Source of the DNA: Cunninghamia lanceolata
Lineage: Eukaryota; Streptophyta; Pinopsida; Cupressales; Cupressaceae
NCBI GenBank assembly: GCA_027924645.1
Contig: BSBN01001150.1
Location: 2,294,001 to 2,358,000 of the forward strand
Direction: 5' to 3'
Length of the DNA stretch: 64,000 nucleotides
The notes under the pieces were generated by a model. The model made no database searches. It was not told the origin of the DNA and was given only the letters and a program-made list of their open reading frames with translations. The position numbers and the translations under genes are program-made. Shown piece by piece: positions 47,450 through 58,440 of the stretch (positions are counted from its first letter, which is position 1; every line of letters begins with the position of its first letter).

Positions 47450-47804
47450 GCCTCTATCACAGAGGATAAACCAGTGAAGTTAATATAACACAGAAACTTC
47501 TTTGATCTTCGAAGCAATCAAGCTTTTCTCTTGAAACAAGTATTCCTAGACACATGAATTTGATATTTAACAGTCTGGTTAACAACTCAAACAAAAAGCA
47601 TGCTTGCAGAGACTTGCAACTTACATACTCATGCAGAGAATGACTTCAAGATAAGTTGTATAGTAATAAAAACATCCTTATGTTTGTAGGAGCAATCATA
47701 ATGCACATAAGGAATAAAACCATCCTGACAAGCTCCAATGGATCATCTTGTAGCAAGATAAAGACCTAAATACCTCTGACATCAATGACAAAACAATGCC
47801 AACA
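47450..47804 (-). repeat. Minus-strand LTR fragment E (left limit uncertain)
   Basis: Its minus-strand start TGTTGGCATTGTTTTGTCATTGATGTCA matches the pattern at the 5' ends of the LTRs of A, B, D and G (TGTT..., then TTGTCATTGATGTCAAC). Only the U3 portion seems present. No LTR end signature is found to the left, so the left limit is nominal. Confidence 0.4.
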
Positions 47805-47811
47805 AACAAAT

Positions 47812-47867
47812 CTCTAGGTAATTGATAGTGGATGTACAAGCCACATGACAGGAGACAAAAGTTCTTC
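47812..47867 (+). pseudogene. Copia protease active-site fragment
   Basis: In one plus-strand frame, 47818-47860 reads VIDSGCTSHMTGDK, the active-site signature of copia aspartic proteases (catalytic Asp at 47824-47826). It is isolated, with LTR E to its left and the inverted element C to its right. It probably belongs to element D, whose integrase resumes at 56599. The roughly 270 bases that normally lie between protease and integrase are missing. Confidence 0.6.
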
Positions 47868-48019
47868 TTCACTAACAAGCATGTATTCTTCTTCTATGGT
47901 TTCAGTTGAATTAATTTCTTCAGGAGGAGTAGAATACCTTTTACCCACCATGTGCTTAATCTCCAAGATCTTCAGTAAGATGTTAAACTTTTTCCAAGGA
48001 ACCAGGCTCTGATACCAAT
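47868..48019 (-). mobile_element. 5' leader fragment of minus-strand element C
   Basis: Read on the minus strand, the primer-binding site TGGTATCAGAGC (48017-48006) is followed by CTGGTTCCTTGGAAAAAGTT and a purine-rich stretch. This resembles the leader after the primer-binding site of A and B (GGTTCCTCTAAAAA-AGCT-A). It breaks off at the protease fragment, so only about 150 bases of C's interior remain. Confidence 0.55.
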
Positions 48020-49286
48020 TGTTGAACACCCATAATACTAAGAGGGGGGGTGAATTAGTATTCTATTAAACCTTTTACTTATTAAACTAGTAGTCCATTT
48101 GTCACAAATAACAATAAAGAAAATTAAACATAGAAGAAGCAACCACAAAGCATCACACATGAACACCAAGATTTTTACGTGGAAAACCCAAAACTAGGAA
48201 GAACCACGATGAGTGTTAGCTCACAATAATTGTGTAATATCAATACTCAATTACAAAGAGGCTCACTGCCCAAAGAAATACTCATTGCAAGAAAGACTGT
48301 CTGCCTAGAGAAAGAAAGAAGGAAAGAAGGATGGCTCATTGCCAAGTTGACCTTCTCTGACTACATCTACACATGCATGGTTATAGCTCTAATGAAGCAC
48401 ATAAATAAGTTGTCTCAAAACTCTTCATCTCTAACTGCTCTATTTCATTGCTCTGTTCTTACATGGGAACAAGATCTCTCTTCTTCTGCTCTTATCGCCT
48501 TCACAAAATCACAATCTTTTGCATGTCATGCACACACCTTCATATTCATACATTCACTTATCCAAACATCAATTTGGATCTCACATATATATTCGCAACG
48601 CTTAGAATCTTCACATTAGGTCGGCCTACATAGATGAAGCGTACAATTAATAAACTTGTGGCTTGTTGGTCAAATCCACTCACCAAGATACATAGCGGAC
48701 CCAAATAACTTTGAAAACACCTTCTCACATGTCAGCTCCAACTATAGAATCCCTTAGAATAAAGTTCCAATCAATAAAATTTACTGCACTTGGATCAAAC
48801 TGTCATGTCGGCCTCAAACATAGACTGTTACTGACTTGGTCTATTTGTTAGACTGCAACTTTCATTGCAGACCACAAGACCTGCTCAAAATCACATCAAT
48901 GACTCTTCATACATCCCCAATCTTTCCTTTAGAACCGCAGAGCATAATATCAATTTGCAGTAAAGTTCGGACCAACAGAACTCAGACCTTGTCACAGTCA
49001 AACACTGTCAAGCCAAGTAGCGATATTCAATAGCTCAAAATTATCACTCCGGTGGACTTCAGACTCTGCAACTCTGGATTTAGAGACTTCATACAAGTGT
49101 TTACAGCACCCTAAAATTACATAATAAGATATGCAACACCAGAGGAGTGCAGACCAAAACAAATTAGTGTTCTATTCTGATTACCTCTATTCTCTGTAAT
49201 GCCAAACTTAGGCTACTTGAATATATGCTTCTGGTACATATCAAAAGCTAAAATCTTAGATATAATATCTTGTAAGGACTATAGAC
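48020..49286 (-). repeat. LTR of element C, part 1 (interrupted by B)
   Basis: On the plus strand it begins TGTTGAACACCCATAATAC directly after the reversed primer-binding site, followed by AGAGGGGGGGTGAATTAG (the reverse of the C-rich tract at other LTR ends) and TTTTTACGTGGAAAACCC (the reverse of the shared LTR signature). It continues to TAGAC at 49282-49286, where element B is inserted, and resumes at 56382. The total length without B is about 1.48 kb. Confidence 0.75.
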
Positions 49287-50563
49287 TGTTGCAAGTATGA
49301 ACCTAACTAGTGTTGTCATTGATGTCAACATAGTCCCGTTACATTGATGTAAAGGATTGGGTGAGTTGTGTGCTGAGGATATTGAGAAAATTAGCCCTAT
49401 CAGAAATAGAGAAAAATAGTAAAGACAGTGAAGTTCTATAAAGCAAAGATTCGAGTCAATTGAAGATCTGAGTACATGCATCAAAGGGTTTGTAGATATG
49501 TGTCTGAAGGTTCTCCAGTCAAGATTTTAGAGGTCCACATGAAGGTTAGAAAAAGTTATGGCCATATGAGTAAAACTGGTTCTGGCAACTATTCAGTAGT
49601 GACAGAGTAGCTCAAATAGGTCCAGTGAGAACCGGTAATGCAATATCATGCTCTGTGGGTTTGGTGGCATGCTCAAGAAGCTAATTTGAATTGACAACTT
49701 GATTGGCTCGTAGTTTGGAGGTCCGCAAGTGATTCTTCTAGTATGACAGTGATGACTGACTGTGTTCTTGAGGTTCTGGATGAAGATGCAAATGTTTGCA
49801 ATAAGCAGAAGTGGTGCGGATGTTCTTGGTGATTCGAGCAAGCTTGTGGAGGTCTCCAGATTGTGTCCAGTTCATGTTGTTGGTCCACATTGAACATTGA
49901 GCTCGTAATTCTTTGAGTGATGGTGTTCTTCCTAGTCCTGGCCGACCGGATGATTTGCACATATTGCGGATGTTCTTGAAGGTGTTTTGCGAAGCCTGGT
50001 GTGTTCCTCAAAGAAGATTAAAGTCCCAGATATGTATGGCTGATAGGTCAATGTCATGTATAAATAAGAGTTGTGAAGTCATTCAAAAGTATCAAGGTCA
50101 TGATGAGAAAGTGATAGAGAGGAGAGGAGCGAAAAGCAGAAGTGTTGAGCTGAAATGGAACCGTCTCAAGCATAATGAAGATGCTATTCTCCAGTTCAAG
50201 TATGTAATACTTATATTATTCTATAGATAGTGTGTCTCCTGTAGGTAGTGGGCCTCTTGCGAGCAGTGTGCTCAGGCAAGGAGCCCTAATTGGCAAGTGC
50301 CATTTTTCTTCTTATTCTTTTAACAGAGAATACAATCTTGGGTTAGTCACCCCGTGGTTTTTCCCTTAACCAGGTTTTTCACATTAAAATCTTGGTGTCA
50401 TATGTGGTGAATGTGTTTCCGCTCTTGAGTTATTGCATTATGCTTCCATGATTAAATCATTATTATGCCATTGAAATATAAGAAGGCTTTAAGAATTGAA
50501 TAACAAAAGTTTTGGTGACAACTGATTCACCCCCCCTCTCAGTTGTATGTCCTAAAACCAACA
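49287..50563 (+). repeat. 5' LTR of element B
   Basis: It begins TGTTGCAAGTATGAACC and ends AAAACCAACA. The right part carries GAGAATACAATCTTGGGTTA, CACCCCGTGGTTTTTCCC and a CACCCCCCCTCTCAGTTG stretch, nearly as in element A. Confidence 0.95.
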
Positions 50564-50565
50564 AT

Positions 50566-50577
50566 TGGTATCAGAGC
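50566..50577 (+). promoter_or_regulatory. Primer-binding site of element B
   Basis: TGGTATCAGAGC, two bases after the LTR, matches initiator tRNA-Met. Confidence 0.92.
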
Positions 50578-50620
50578 TAAGTTCCTCTAAAAAGAGCTTA
50601 ATCGCTTGAGGAGATCCAAG

Positions 50621-51522
50621 ATGTCTTCCTACAAGAAGGATAGTCTGAGGTTTGATGGAACGAACTACACTCTTTGGAAAAGACACATGGAATGTCACTT
50701 GCAATGTATGGGATTGCAGTATTGGAACATAACTATAAAAGAGTATATTCCTCCAAAGAATGGTCCAACAACTCTAGATGAAATCAGAAATGCTAAAGAT
50801 AATCTTCGAGCTAGAGAAGCCTTACTAAGTGCCTTATCTGATACAGAGCTGACAAATGTTATGGATTTAAAAACTGCATATGAAATTTGGTCAAAGCTGG
50901 AAATTCTGCATGAAGGAGACAAATATGTTAAATGTGCCAAGCTACAAAGTCTGAAAGGAAAATTTGAAAACTTGAAGATGAATGAAGATGAGAATATCAC
51001 TACATTTATGCCAAAAGTAAATGAGCTTGTTTGTGGCATTAGATGTGTTGGTGGAACTTTGGATGAAGATGAGATTGTTGCCAAAGTTTCAGATCCTTAC
51101 CTCCTACTTGCAAACACAAGGTTGCTGCTATTGAGGAATTCAGATCTTTATCAAATATTACAAGGGATCAATTGGTTGGGAACTTAGCTGCATTTGAATT
51201 GGCTGAGTTTGGAGATGCTCCTCCCAAGACTGAATTTGCATTCAAAGCTAGTGCCTCTACAAAAGGTAAACAAAGGTATGATCCAGGAGAGAGTTCCTCA
51301 AAGAAGTTATCATGGTATGAAAAAGCAAGAAAAGATCTGGAAGAAGATGAGGCAGAAGCTACTCAACTTGAAGCCCTTATTGCAAAAAGACTGCCAAGAG
51401 GATCTGGTAAGTATGAAGGAAAATTGCCCTTCAAATGTTTCAACTGCAACAAGATTGGTCATTTTGCCTTAAGATGTCCAGAGAGATTTTCAAGGCCAAA
51501 TCCTAATAGATCAAGATTCTAA
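50621..51522 (+). pseudogene. gag: Gag of element B
   Basis: It starts at ATG 50621 (MSSYKKDSLRFDGTNYTLWK), 43 bases after the primer-binding site. An earlier in-frame ATG at 50606 lies in the leader and is less likely. The first 160 codons are the UBN2-type capsid region. A one-base shift at about 51090-51170 moves the frame. The remainder (to 51522) contains an acidic linker and one CCHC zinc knuckle, CFNCNKIGHFALRC (about 51437-51478). By family role this is the structural protein that packages the element RNA in cytoplasmic particles. TAA at 51520-51522 separates it from the protease region, which in related elements is one continuous polyprotein. Confidence 0.85.
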
Positions 51523-52254
51523 AAGAAATTTTACTATGTTCAAGAAGATGATGATGATGAAGGAATAACAGATGATGAATTTGAGATAGGAAACAAATCT
51601 GGAAGTGACTGGATGTTTATTGCCATCAAAGAAGAAGATCCAATGCCCATTGAATCTGTCAATCATAAAATGGTAGAAAGGGCTTTGGCTGCTCAAGTTG
51701 AAGAAAAGGATGAATGGGTCATTGACAGTGGATGCTCTCACCATATGACTGGTGACAAGAATAAGTTCATAAATCTGGAAAGATATGAAGGAGGAATTGT
51801 AAAATTTGGTGATAATTCTTCTGGTAGAATCAGAGGCAGAGGAAGTATTTCTTTTGATGGAAAGAACAAAACTAGTAATGTTCTATATGTTGAAGGTCTG
51901 AAGCATAATCTTCTCAGTGTTGGACAGATGGTGGACAAAGGCTATGATCTCCATTTCAAAAATGGAAAATGCAAGATCTTTGAAAGCTCTGGAACTGAGA
52001 TTGCATACAGTACTCAGACAAAAGGTAACATCTTCCACTTGGTTGGTACTGACAAAAGTTGTTTATTTGTTCAAATTGATCAGAGTTGGTTGTGGCATAG
52101 GAGAATGTGTCATGTAAATTTTGATAATATCATCAAGATAAGCAACACTCAGGTTGTAAGAGATCTTCCAAGATTGGTGAAACCTACTAACAGTTTGTGC
52201 AAAGAATGCCAGTTGGGTAAGCAGAACAGAGTCACTTTTAAAAGTAAGGAATGA
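51523..52254 (+). pseudogene. pol: Protease and pre-integrase region of element B
   Basis: After the gag stop the same frame continues with an acidic linker. Then comes the aspartic protease signature WVIDSGCSHHMTGD (catalytic Asp codon 51724-51726), the VLYVEGLKHNLLSVGQ segment, and the GAG-pre-integrase zinc site (LWHRRMCH...LCKECQLGK), the HHCC motif of the integrase N-terminus. The protease active site is intact. A TGA at 52252-52254 ends the stretch where the integrase core should follow. Confidence 0.88.
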
Positions 52255-53085
52255 TCTTCTACCAGATTGTTAGACTTAGTACACACTAATCTATGTGGAC
52301 CAGAAAGAATCAGGAGTCTGCAAGGTGATAGATATTTCATGTTACTAATTGATGACCACTCTTAGATGATGTGGGTGACTTTCTTGAAAGAGAAATCTGA
52401 AGCACTTGAGAAGTTCAAAATATTCAAGGCTATGGTAGAAAATGAAACTAGGTTAAACATAAAATGTCTCAGGTTTGATAGAGGTGGTGAATTCACATCC
52501 GGTGAGTTCATAGAATTATGTGAGAAACATGGGATAAAGAGACAGTTATTTGTTCCAAGGACTCCATAGCAGAATGGAGTAGTGGAAAGAAAGAAACAGA
52601 CCATCCAAGAAGCATCTAGAACCATGATGATGGAAGCAAATGTCCCTCAGATCTACTAGAGAGAAGCTGTAAGCACTACTATCTATACTCTTAATCGAGT
52701 ACAAATTAGAAGCAATATTGGTAAGACTCCTTATGAACTCTGGTTTGGCCTCACTCCTACTGTGAAGTATTTCAAAGTCTTTGGTAGTAAATGTTATATT
52801 AAAAGAGATGAAGACCTTGGCAAATTTGATGCTAGAAGTGATGAAGGAATATTCTTGGGTTATTCTACTCAAAGCAAAGCATACCGGTGTTATAACAAGA
52901 GATTGAGAAAGATTGTAGAAAGTACAAATGTGAAGGTTGATGAAAGCATTGAAAATCCCTCAAGGTTTTATGAGTATGAAGCAGATGATGAGAATGATGT
53001 TTCGGTCCAAGAAGAACAAGTCCCAACTATAGTTCAGATTCAGACTGATCTAGAGAATCCTGAAATACAGGAAGAATAGATAAGT
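52255..53085 (+). pseudogene. pol: Integrase of element B
   Basis: This is the retroviral-type integrase core in the same frame as the protease. The first catalytic Asp, normally in an HTDLCGP-type motif, reads HTNLCGP here, so the active site is lost. FDRGGEFTSGEF (second Asp) and the NGVVERKKQT Glu are present. Stops: TAG 52363-52365, TAG 52567-52569 (just before QNGVVERK), TAG 52657-52659 and TAG 53077-53079. The C-terminal part has LGYSTQSKAYRCYNKR, typical of copia. Role by family: insertion of the cDNA into the genome. Confidence 0.88.
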
Positions 53086-53993
53086 TTGAATGAACCTGTC
53101 CAAGAAATAGATGTGCAAGAAATTCCCAAAACTCCCAGGTATGTAAGACTGAATCATTCTGAAGACCAGATCAAAGGAGATAGAAGCAAAGGTGTTCAAA
53201 CAAGAAGAAAGATTGCTCAAGATTCAGAGAAGTATTGTCTGATTTCAAAGGTTGAACCAAAAATAGTAAGTGAAGCATGCAATGATGAAAGCTGGGCTAA
53301 AGCAATGGAGGAAGAATTGATGCAGATTAAAAAAAATCACACTTGGGATCTTGTTCCCAGAGTTAAAGACAAAAATGTGATTGGGACTAAGTGGGTCTTC
53401 TGGAATAAACTGAATGAAGATGGTGAAGTAGTCAGAAACAAAGCCAGATTGGTCTGTAAGGGTTATTCTCAAGTAGGAGTTGACTTTGAAGAAACTTTTG
53501 CTCTGGTGGCAAGAATTGAAGCAATCAAATTATTTCTTGCCTTTTCTGCCTTCAAGGATTTCAAAGTATATCAGATGGATGTCAAGTCTACCTTCCTGAA
53601 TGGTGATTTGGAAGAAGAGATATACATTGAGCAACCGGATGGATTCCATTTGTCTGATCATGGTGATATGGTCTGCAAGTTGAAGAAAGCTTTGTATGGA
53701 CTCAAATAAGCCCCAAGAGCCTGCTATGAAAGATTGGATAAACATCTTTTGAAGATTAGTTTCAACAAAGGTACTGCTGACACTAACTTGTACTTCAAGA
53801 TTGATCATGAAAATATCTTGATTGTTGAAGTATTTGTTGATGATATCATTTTTGGAGGAAGAGATAGTATGTGCAAGACTTTTTCAAATCAAAAAGTGAA
53901 TTTGAGATGTCTATGTTTGGGGAAATGAATTTCTTCTTAGGTTTGTAAATCACTCAAACAAAGAAAAGAATCTTCATATCACAGACCAAATAT
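53086..53993 (+). pseudogene. pol: Reverse transcriptase of element B
   Basis: Copia RVT_2 domain: [67 protein letters not shown], and the catalytic FVDDIIFGG at about 53830-53856, all in one frame. Two defects are clear: TAA at 53707-53709 in the conserved LK-APR segment, and a frameshift at about 53880-53990 after the catalytic motif. Three bases also appear to be missing near 53476 ([10 protein letters not shown]). Confidence 0.9.
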
Positions 53994-54779
53994 GTGAAAG
54001 AATTGTTGAATAAATTTGGGATGGAAGATTCAAAGCCAATGAATACTCCCATGGCAACCGGGTGTAAACTGAGAAAAGATGATGAATCTCCCAAGGCTGA
54101 TCAGAAAAAGTACAGATCAATGATTGGACTATTGTACCTTACTCAAACTAGACCTGACATTATGAATGTTGTTGGTCTTGTTGCCAGATTCCAAGCCGAT
54201 CCTCGAGAGTCTCATGTCATGGAAATCAAGAGAATTCTCAGATATTTGAAGGGAACAGTTGAGTATGGTTTATGGTATCCTAGGGATCATGATTTCTCTC
54301 TTCATGCATATACAGATGCTAATTGGGCAGGAGATGTGGATGACCGGAAGAGTACCAGTGGTGGTACATTCTTTTTGGGGAAAAGATTGGTTTCTTGGCT
54401 GAGCAAGAAACAAGAGGCAATATCTCTGTCCACTGTAGAAGCAGAGTATATTGTAGTAGCAAGTAGTTGCACTCAAGTATTATAAATGAAGCAAATGCTA
54501 AGAGATATCAGAGTGGAGTATGAAGAACCTATCACAATCTTCTGTGACAATTCAAGTGCAATAAATATATCAAAAAATCTGGTGTTGCATTCAAAGACAA
54601 AACATATATCCATCAAGTTTCACTTTTTGAGAGAGCAAGTGAACAAGAATGAAGTCAGATTAGAGTTTGTGCCCTCAAAGGATAAGATTGCAGACATTTT
54701 TACTAAACCTCTACCTAAGGACTCTTTTGAGTATCTCAGGGAGAAGTTAGGGGTTATTACCCCTCCAGTTCTGAATTAA
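53994..54779 (+). pseudogene. pol: RT end and RNase H of element B
   Basis: The frame shifted at about 53990 carries KELLNKFGMEDSKPMNTPMA, the RNase H motifs YTDANWAGDVDDRKSTSG, STVEAEYIVVASSC and FCDNSSAI (the acidic active-site residues are present), and the C-terminal ADIFTKPLPKD. TAA at 54483-54485 lies where related elements usually have Trp. The polyprotein ends at TAA 54777-54779. Confidence 0.9.
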
Positions 54780-55101
54780 GGTGCACTGATGTGCATCAGT
54801 CTGGTGGATCTCACAGTCATATCTTGTGGTCCAGATTGATGATAGGAAGCTGCTACTTAGGGGGAGCAGTCTGTATGATTCTGAAGTATTGATGCAAGTA
54901 TGTGCCCTTTGCCATTGATGTCAAAGGGGGAGAGAAGACATGTGAAAAACAAAAGAGATTGTTGATCAAAGGGGGAGAAATGAAGAAAGAAAAGATATGT
55001 AAATAATTTTTTTAGGGGGGTCCAGTGAGGAGAACTTCTTGTCTTGATGGTCAAAACAGTTTTTCACATCATATGTTGCCATCAATGACAAAGGGGGAGA
55101 T
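54780..55101 (+). promoter_or_regulatory. 3' untranslated region of B with repeated polypurine tracts
   Basis: Tracts CAAAGGGGGAGA (about 54923), AAAGGGGGAGAAATG (about 54959) and CAAAGGGGGAGAT (55089-55101, adjoining the LTR). GCCATTGATGTC or GCCATCAATGAC precedes the first and last. The arrangement is the same as in element A. There is no room for an envelope-like ORF here. Confidence 0.8.
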
Positions 55102-56376
55102 TGTTGCAAGTATGGACCTAACCGGTGTTGCCATTGATGTCAACATACTCCTGTTACATTGATGTCAAGGATTGGATGAGTTGTGTGCTAAAGATATTGA
55201 GAAAATTAGCCCTATCAGAAAAAATAGAAAAATAGTAAAGACAATGAAGTTCTATGAAGCAAAGATTCTAGTCAGTTGAAGATCTGAGTACGTGCATCAA
55301 AGGGTTTGTAGATATGTGTCTAAAGGTTCTCCAATCAATATTTCAGAGGTCCGCATGAAGATTAGAAGTTATGGCCATATGAGTAAAACTGGTTCTGGCA
55401 ACTGTTCAGTAGTGACAGAGTGGCTCAAATAGGTCCAGTGAGAACCAGTAATGCAATATCACGCTCTGCGGATCTGGTGGCATGATCGAGAAGCTAATTT
55501 GAATTGACAACTCGATTGGCTCATAGTTTGGAGGTCCGCAAGTGATTCTTCTAGTATGACAATGATGACCAGCTATGTTCTTGAGGTTTCAGATGAAGAT
55601 GCAAATGTTTGCAGTAAGCAAAAGTGGTGCGGATGTTCTTGGTGATTCGAGCAAGCTTGTGGAGGTCTCCAGATTGTGTCTAGTTCGTGTTGTTGGTCCA
55701 CATTGAAGATTGAGCTCATAATTCTTTGAGTGATGGTGTTCTTCCCAGTCCTGGCTGACCGGATGATTTGCACATATTGCAGATGTTCTTGAAGGTGTTT
55801 TGCAAAGCCTAGTGTGTTCCTCAAAGAAGATTGAAGTCCTAGATATGCATGGTTGACAAGTTGATGTCATGTATAAATAAGAGTTGCAAAGTCATTCAAA
55901 AGTATCAAGGTCATGATGAGAAAGTGATAGAGAGGAGAGAAGCAAAAAGTAGAAGTGTTGAGATGAAGTGGAACTATCTCAAGCATAATGAAGATGCTAT
56001 TCTCCAGTTCAAGTATGTAATACTTATATTATTCTATAGACAGTGTGTCTCCTGTAGGTAGTGGGCCTCTTGTGAGTAGTGTGCTTGGGCAGTGAGCCCT
56101 AATTGGCAAGTGCCATTTTTCTTCTTATTCTTTTAACAGAGAATACAATCTTGGGTTACTCACCCAGTGGTTTTTCCCTTAACCGGGTTTTCCACGTTAA
56201 AATCTTGGTGTCATATGTGTTGAATTTGTTTCCGCTCTTGAGTTATTGCATTATGCTTCCATGATTAAATCATTATTATACTATTGAAATATAAGAAGAC
56301 TTTAAGAATTGAATAACAGAAGTTTTGGTGACAACTGAATCACCCCCCCTCTCAGTTGTCTGTCCTAAAACCAACA
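55102..56376 (+). repeat. 3' LTR of element B
   Basis: It begins TGTTGCAAGTATGGACC and ends AAAACCAACA, followed by the TAGAC duplication. Same layout as 49287-50563. Confidence 0.95.
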
Positions 56377-56381
56377 TAGAC

Positions 56382-56594
56382 AACATACTGGAACTGCATG
56401 ATTACATCTTCAACTATGGACCAATGCCAATCCAAACTTTGTCTCTCTGTTGTTGTCTCTGTACACCGCCATCACTTAGCCAAACTGACTAAGTCTTCTT
56501 CACCGGACCAAAATCTCTATTCCAACCTTGTTTCTTTTCTTGTTGCCATCAATGACAACACCTTCAAACATCAAGCTTAGCTAAATTTCTAACA
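56382..56594 (-). repeat. LTR of element C, part 2
   Basis: This is the remainder of the minus-strand LTR split by B. On the minus strand it begins TGTTAGAAATTTAGCTAAGC and has GTTGTCATTGATGGCAAC about 35 bases in, the motif seen at the 5' ends of the other LTRs. Element D continues right after it. Confidence 0.7.
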
Positions 56595-57576
56595 CAGAGA
56601 ATGTCAGATTGGGAAATAGACAAGGACAAGATTCAAGTCCAAGGAGTATTCTTCTACAAGGCCTTTAGATCTAGTTCATACTGACTTGTCTGGACCCACT
56701 AGGACAAAGAGTCTACAAGGTGAGACGTATTTCATGTTTCTCATTGATGATTTCTCTAAGATGACATGGGCTACTTTCTTGAAAGAAAAATCAGAAGCTT
56801 TCAGTAGGTTTAATATTTTGAAGTCCATGGTTGAATATGGAATGAATGCTAGAATCAAGTGTTTAAGGTCTGATAGAGGTCGTGAGTTCACATCAAATAA
56901 GTTTGAAGGATTTTTTGAAGAACATGGAATAAAGAGGAACTATTATGTTTCTAGAACTCCTTAGCAAAATGGTGTTGCAGAGAGGAAGAATAGAACTGTT
57001 CAAGAGATGGATAGGACAATATTGAGTGAAGCCAAGTTGCTTGATACATATTGGAAAGAAGAAATTCATATTGTAGTCTACATTCTTAACAAAGGGTAAC
57101 TAAGAGTGCACAATACCAAGACACCTTATGAGCTATTGTATGGAAGACCAACATCGGTCAATTACTTCAAAGTTTTTGGAAGCAAACGCTACATCAAAAT
57201 AGAGGAAGAAGGTTGGGGAAAGTTTGATTCTAGGTCTGATGAAGGAATGTTTCTTAGATACTCAACTAGGAGCAAAGCTCACAAGTGCTATAATAAAAGG
57301 ATGAGAAAGACAGTTGAGAGTGAAAATGTTAAGGTTGATGAAGAGTCACATCAAATCACAGATGAGCAAGAAGATTGTTGGTCAAATGTACCTGCCTACA
57401 TAGAAGAAGAAGAAGAAGTTGAAGAAAATGAAGAAACTCAAGAGAAGACTACCAAGGCTCCTACCAAGTATGTTTAGAAGAATCATTTAGAAGATCAGAT
57501 CATTGGAGACAAGAATGAAGGAGTGCAGACAAGAAGAAGATTTGCAAGAGCAAATGAATAGGTAAAATTTTCTTTA
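56595..57576 (+). pseudogene. pol: Integrase of element D
   Basis: It resumes at ECQIGK (56599) with an HTDLSGP first catalytic Asp, SDRGREFTSNKF (second Asp) and NGVAERKNRT (Glu), so the catalytic triad is visible. The C-terminal part has YSTRSKAHKCYNKRM. Stops: TAG 56617-56619 region (GK then stop), TAG 56962-56964, TAA 57097-57099, TAG 57475-57477 and TAG 57559-57561. The upstream protease and zinc-finger part is displaced by element C; a protease fragment remains at 47812-47867. Confidence 0.85.
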
Positions 57577-58440
57577 TTGTCAAGAGTAGAACCTAAAACT
57601 TTTGTTGATGCTAGCAAGGATGAAGGATGGATTCAAGAAATGGAAGAAGATATAAATCATATTGATAAAAATCAGACATGGGAGTTGGTGCAAAGACCTA
57701 CAAACAAAAATGTGATAGGCACTAAATGGGTGTTCAGAAACAAATTGAATGAAGATGGAGAAGAGGTGATAAACAAAGCAAGGCTGGTCTGCAAAGGCTA
57801 TTCACAAGTAGAAGGAATTGATTTTTGGGGAGATATTTGCTCCGGTGGCTAGAATGGAGGCAATCAGAACATTTCTTTCTTTTGTAGTGCACAAGGGATT
57901 CAAGGTATATCAAATGGATGTCAAATCTGCTTTCCTGAATGGTGATTTAGAAGTCTACATAGAGAAACCTGACGGATTTTAGTTATCAGAAGACCCAAAC
58001 ATGGTATGCAGACTTAAGAAGGCTTTTTATGGTCTCAAATAAGCCCCTAGGGCTTGGTATGCAAGGTTGGACAAGTACAGTTTACTCCAGCAGGGCTTCA
58101 AGAAAGCTACCACAAATAGTCATCTTTACATTAAAATTGAGGGTGAACGAATTCTAATTATTTTTATGTATGTTGTTGATATAATCTTTGGTGGCAATGA
58201 AGAAATGTGTAAGAAGTTTGTAGAAGAGATGTAGAAAGAATTTGAAATTTCTATGATAGGTGAGTTATCATTCTTTCTTAGACTCCAAATTGCTTAATCA
58301 AATGATAGCATCTTTATCTATCAAGAAAAGTATATCAAGGAGATGTTGAAGAAGTTTGGCATGGAAGATTGCAAACTAGTGAGTACTCCTATGGTAATAG
58401 GTTGTCATTTAAGTAAAGATGATGAGTCACCTTAGGCTAA
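57577..58440 (+). pseudogene. pol: Reverse transcriptase of element D
   Basis: WIQEMEEDINHIDKNQTWEL and [20 protein letters not shown] are in the first frame. An extra G in the GGGG run at about 57827-57830 shifts the frame, which then reads [16 protein letters not shown] and [13 protein letters not shown]. The catalytic YVDD motif reads YVVD (58169-58180): the first Asp codon is GTT, so the enzyme is dead. TAA at 58040-58042 falls at the same LK-APR codon as in element B. Several further stops follow. Confidence 0.88.

Larger units (their letters stand above)
49287..56376 (+). mobile_element. Element B: full-length but defective copia (Sirevirus-like)
   Basis: This is 7,090 bp with LTRs of 1277 and 1275 bp, TG...CA ends and a perfect 5-bp target-site duplication TAGAC (49282-49286 and 56377-56381). 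The interior has gag, protease, integrase, reverse transcriptase and RNase H in copia order, then repeated polypurine tracts. Frame changes lie at about 51090-51170 and 53880-53990, and there are at least seven in-frame stops. LTRs differ at roughly 8-9% of positions over the first 280 bases by eye, mostly transitions, so it is old. It sits in the minus-strand LTR C. Confidence 0.95.

Noticed and set aside
47814..48029. A 71-codon minus-strand ORF as a real gene
   Set aside because: It runs across a primer-binding site, the leader of element C and the reverse of a protease signature, so it is a chance frame over a junction.
49593..50230. ORFs on both strands inside the LTR of B (repeated at 55573-56061)
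   Set aside because: They are by-products of LTR sequence, not conserved in frame between the two LTRs, and have no known domain.
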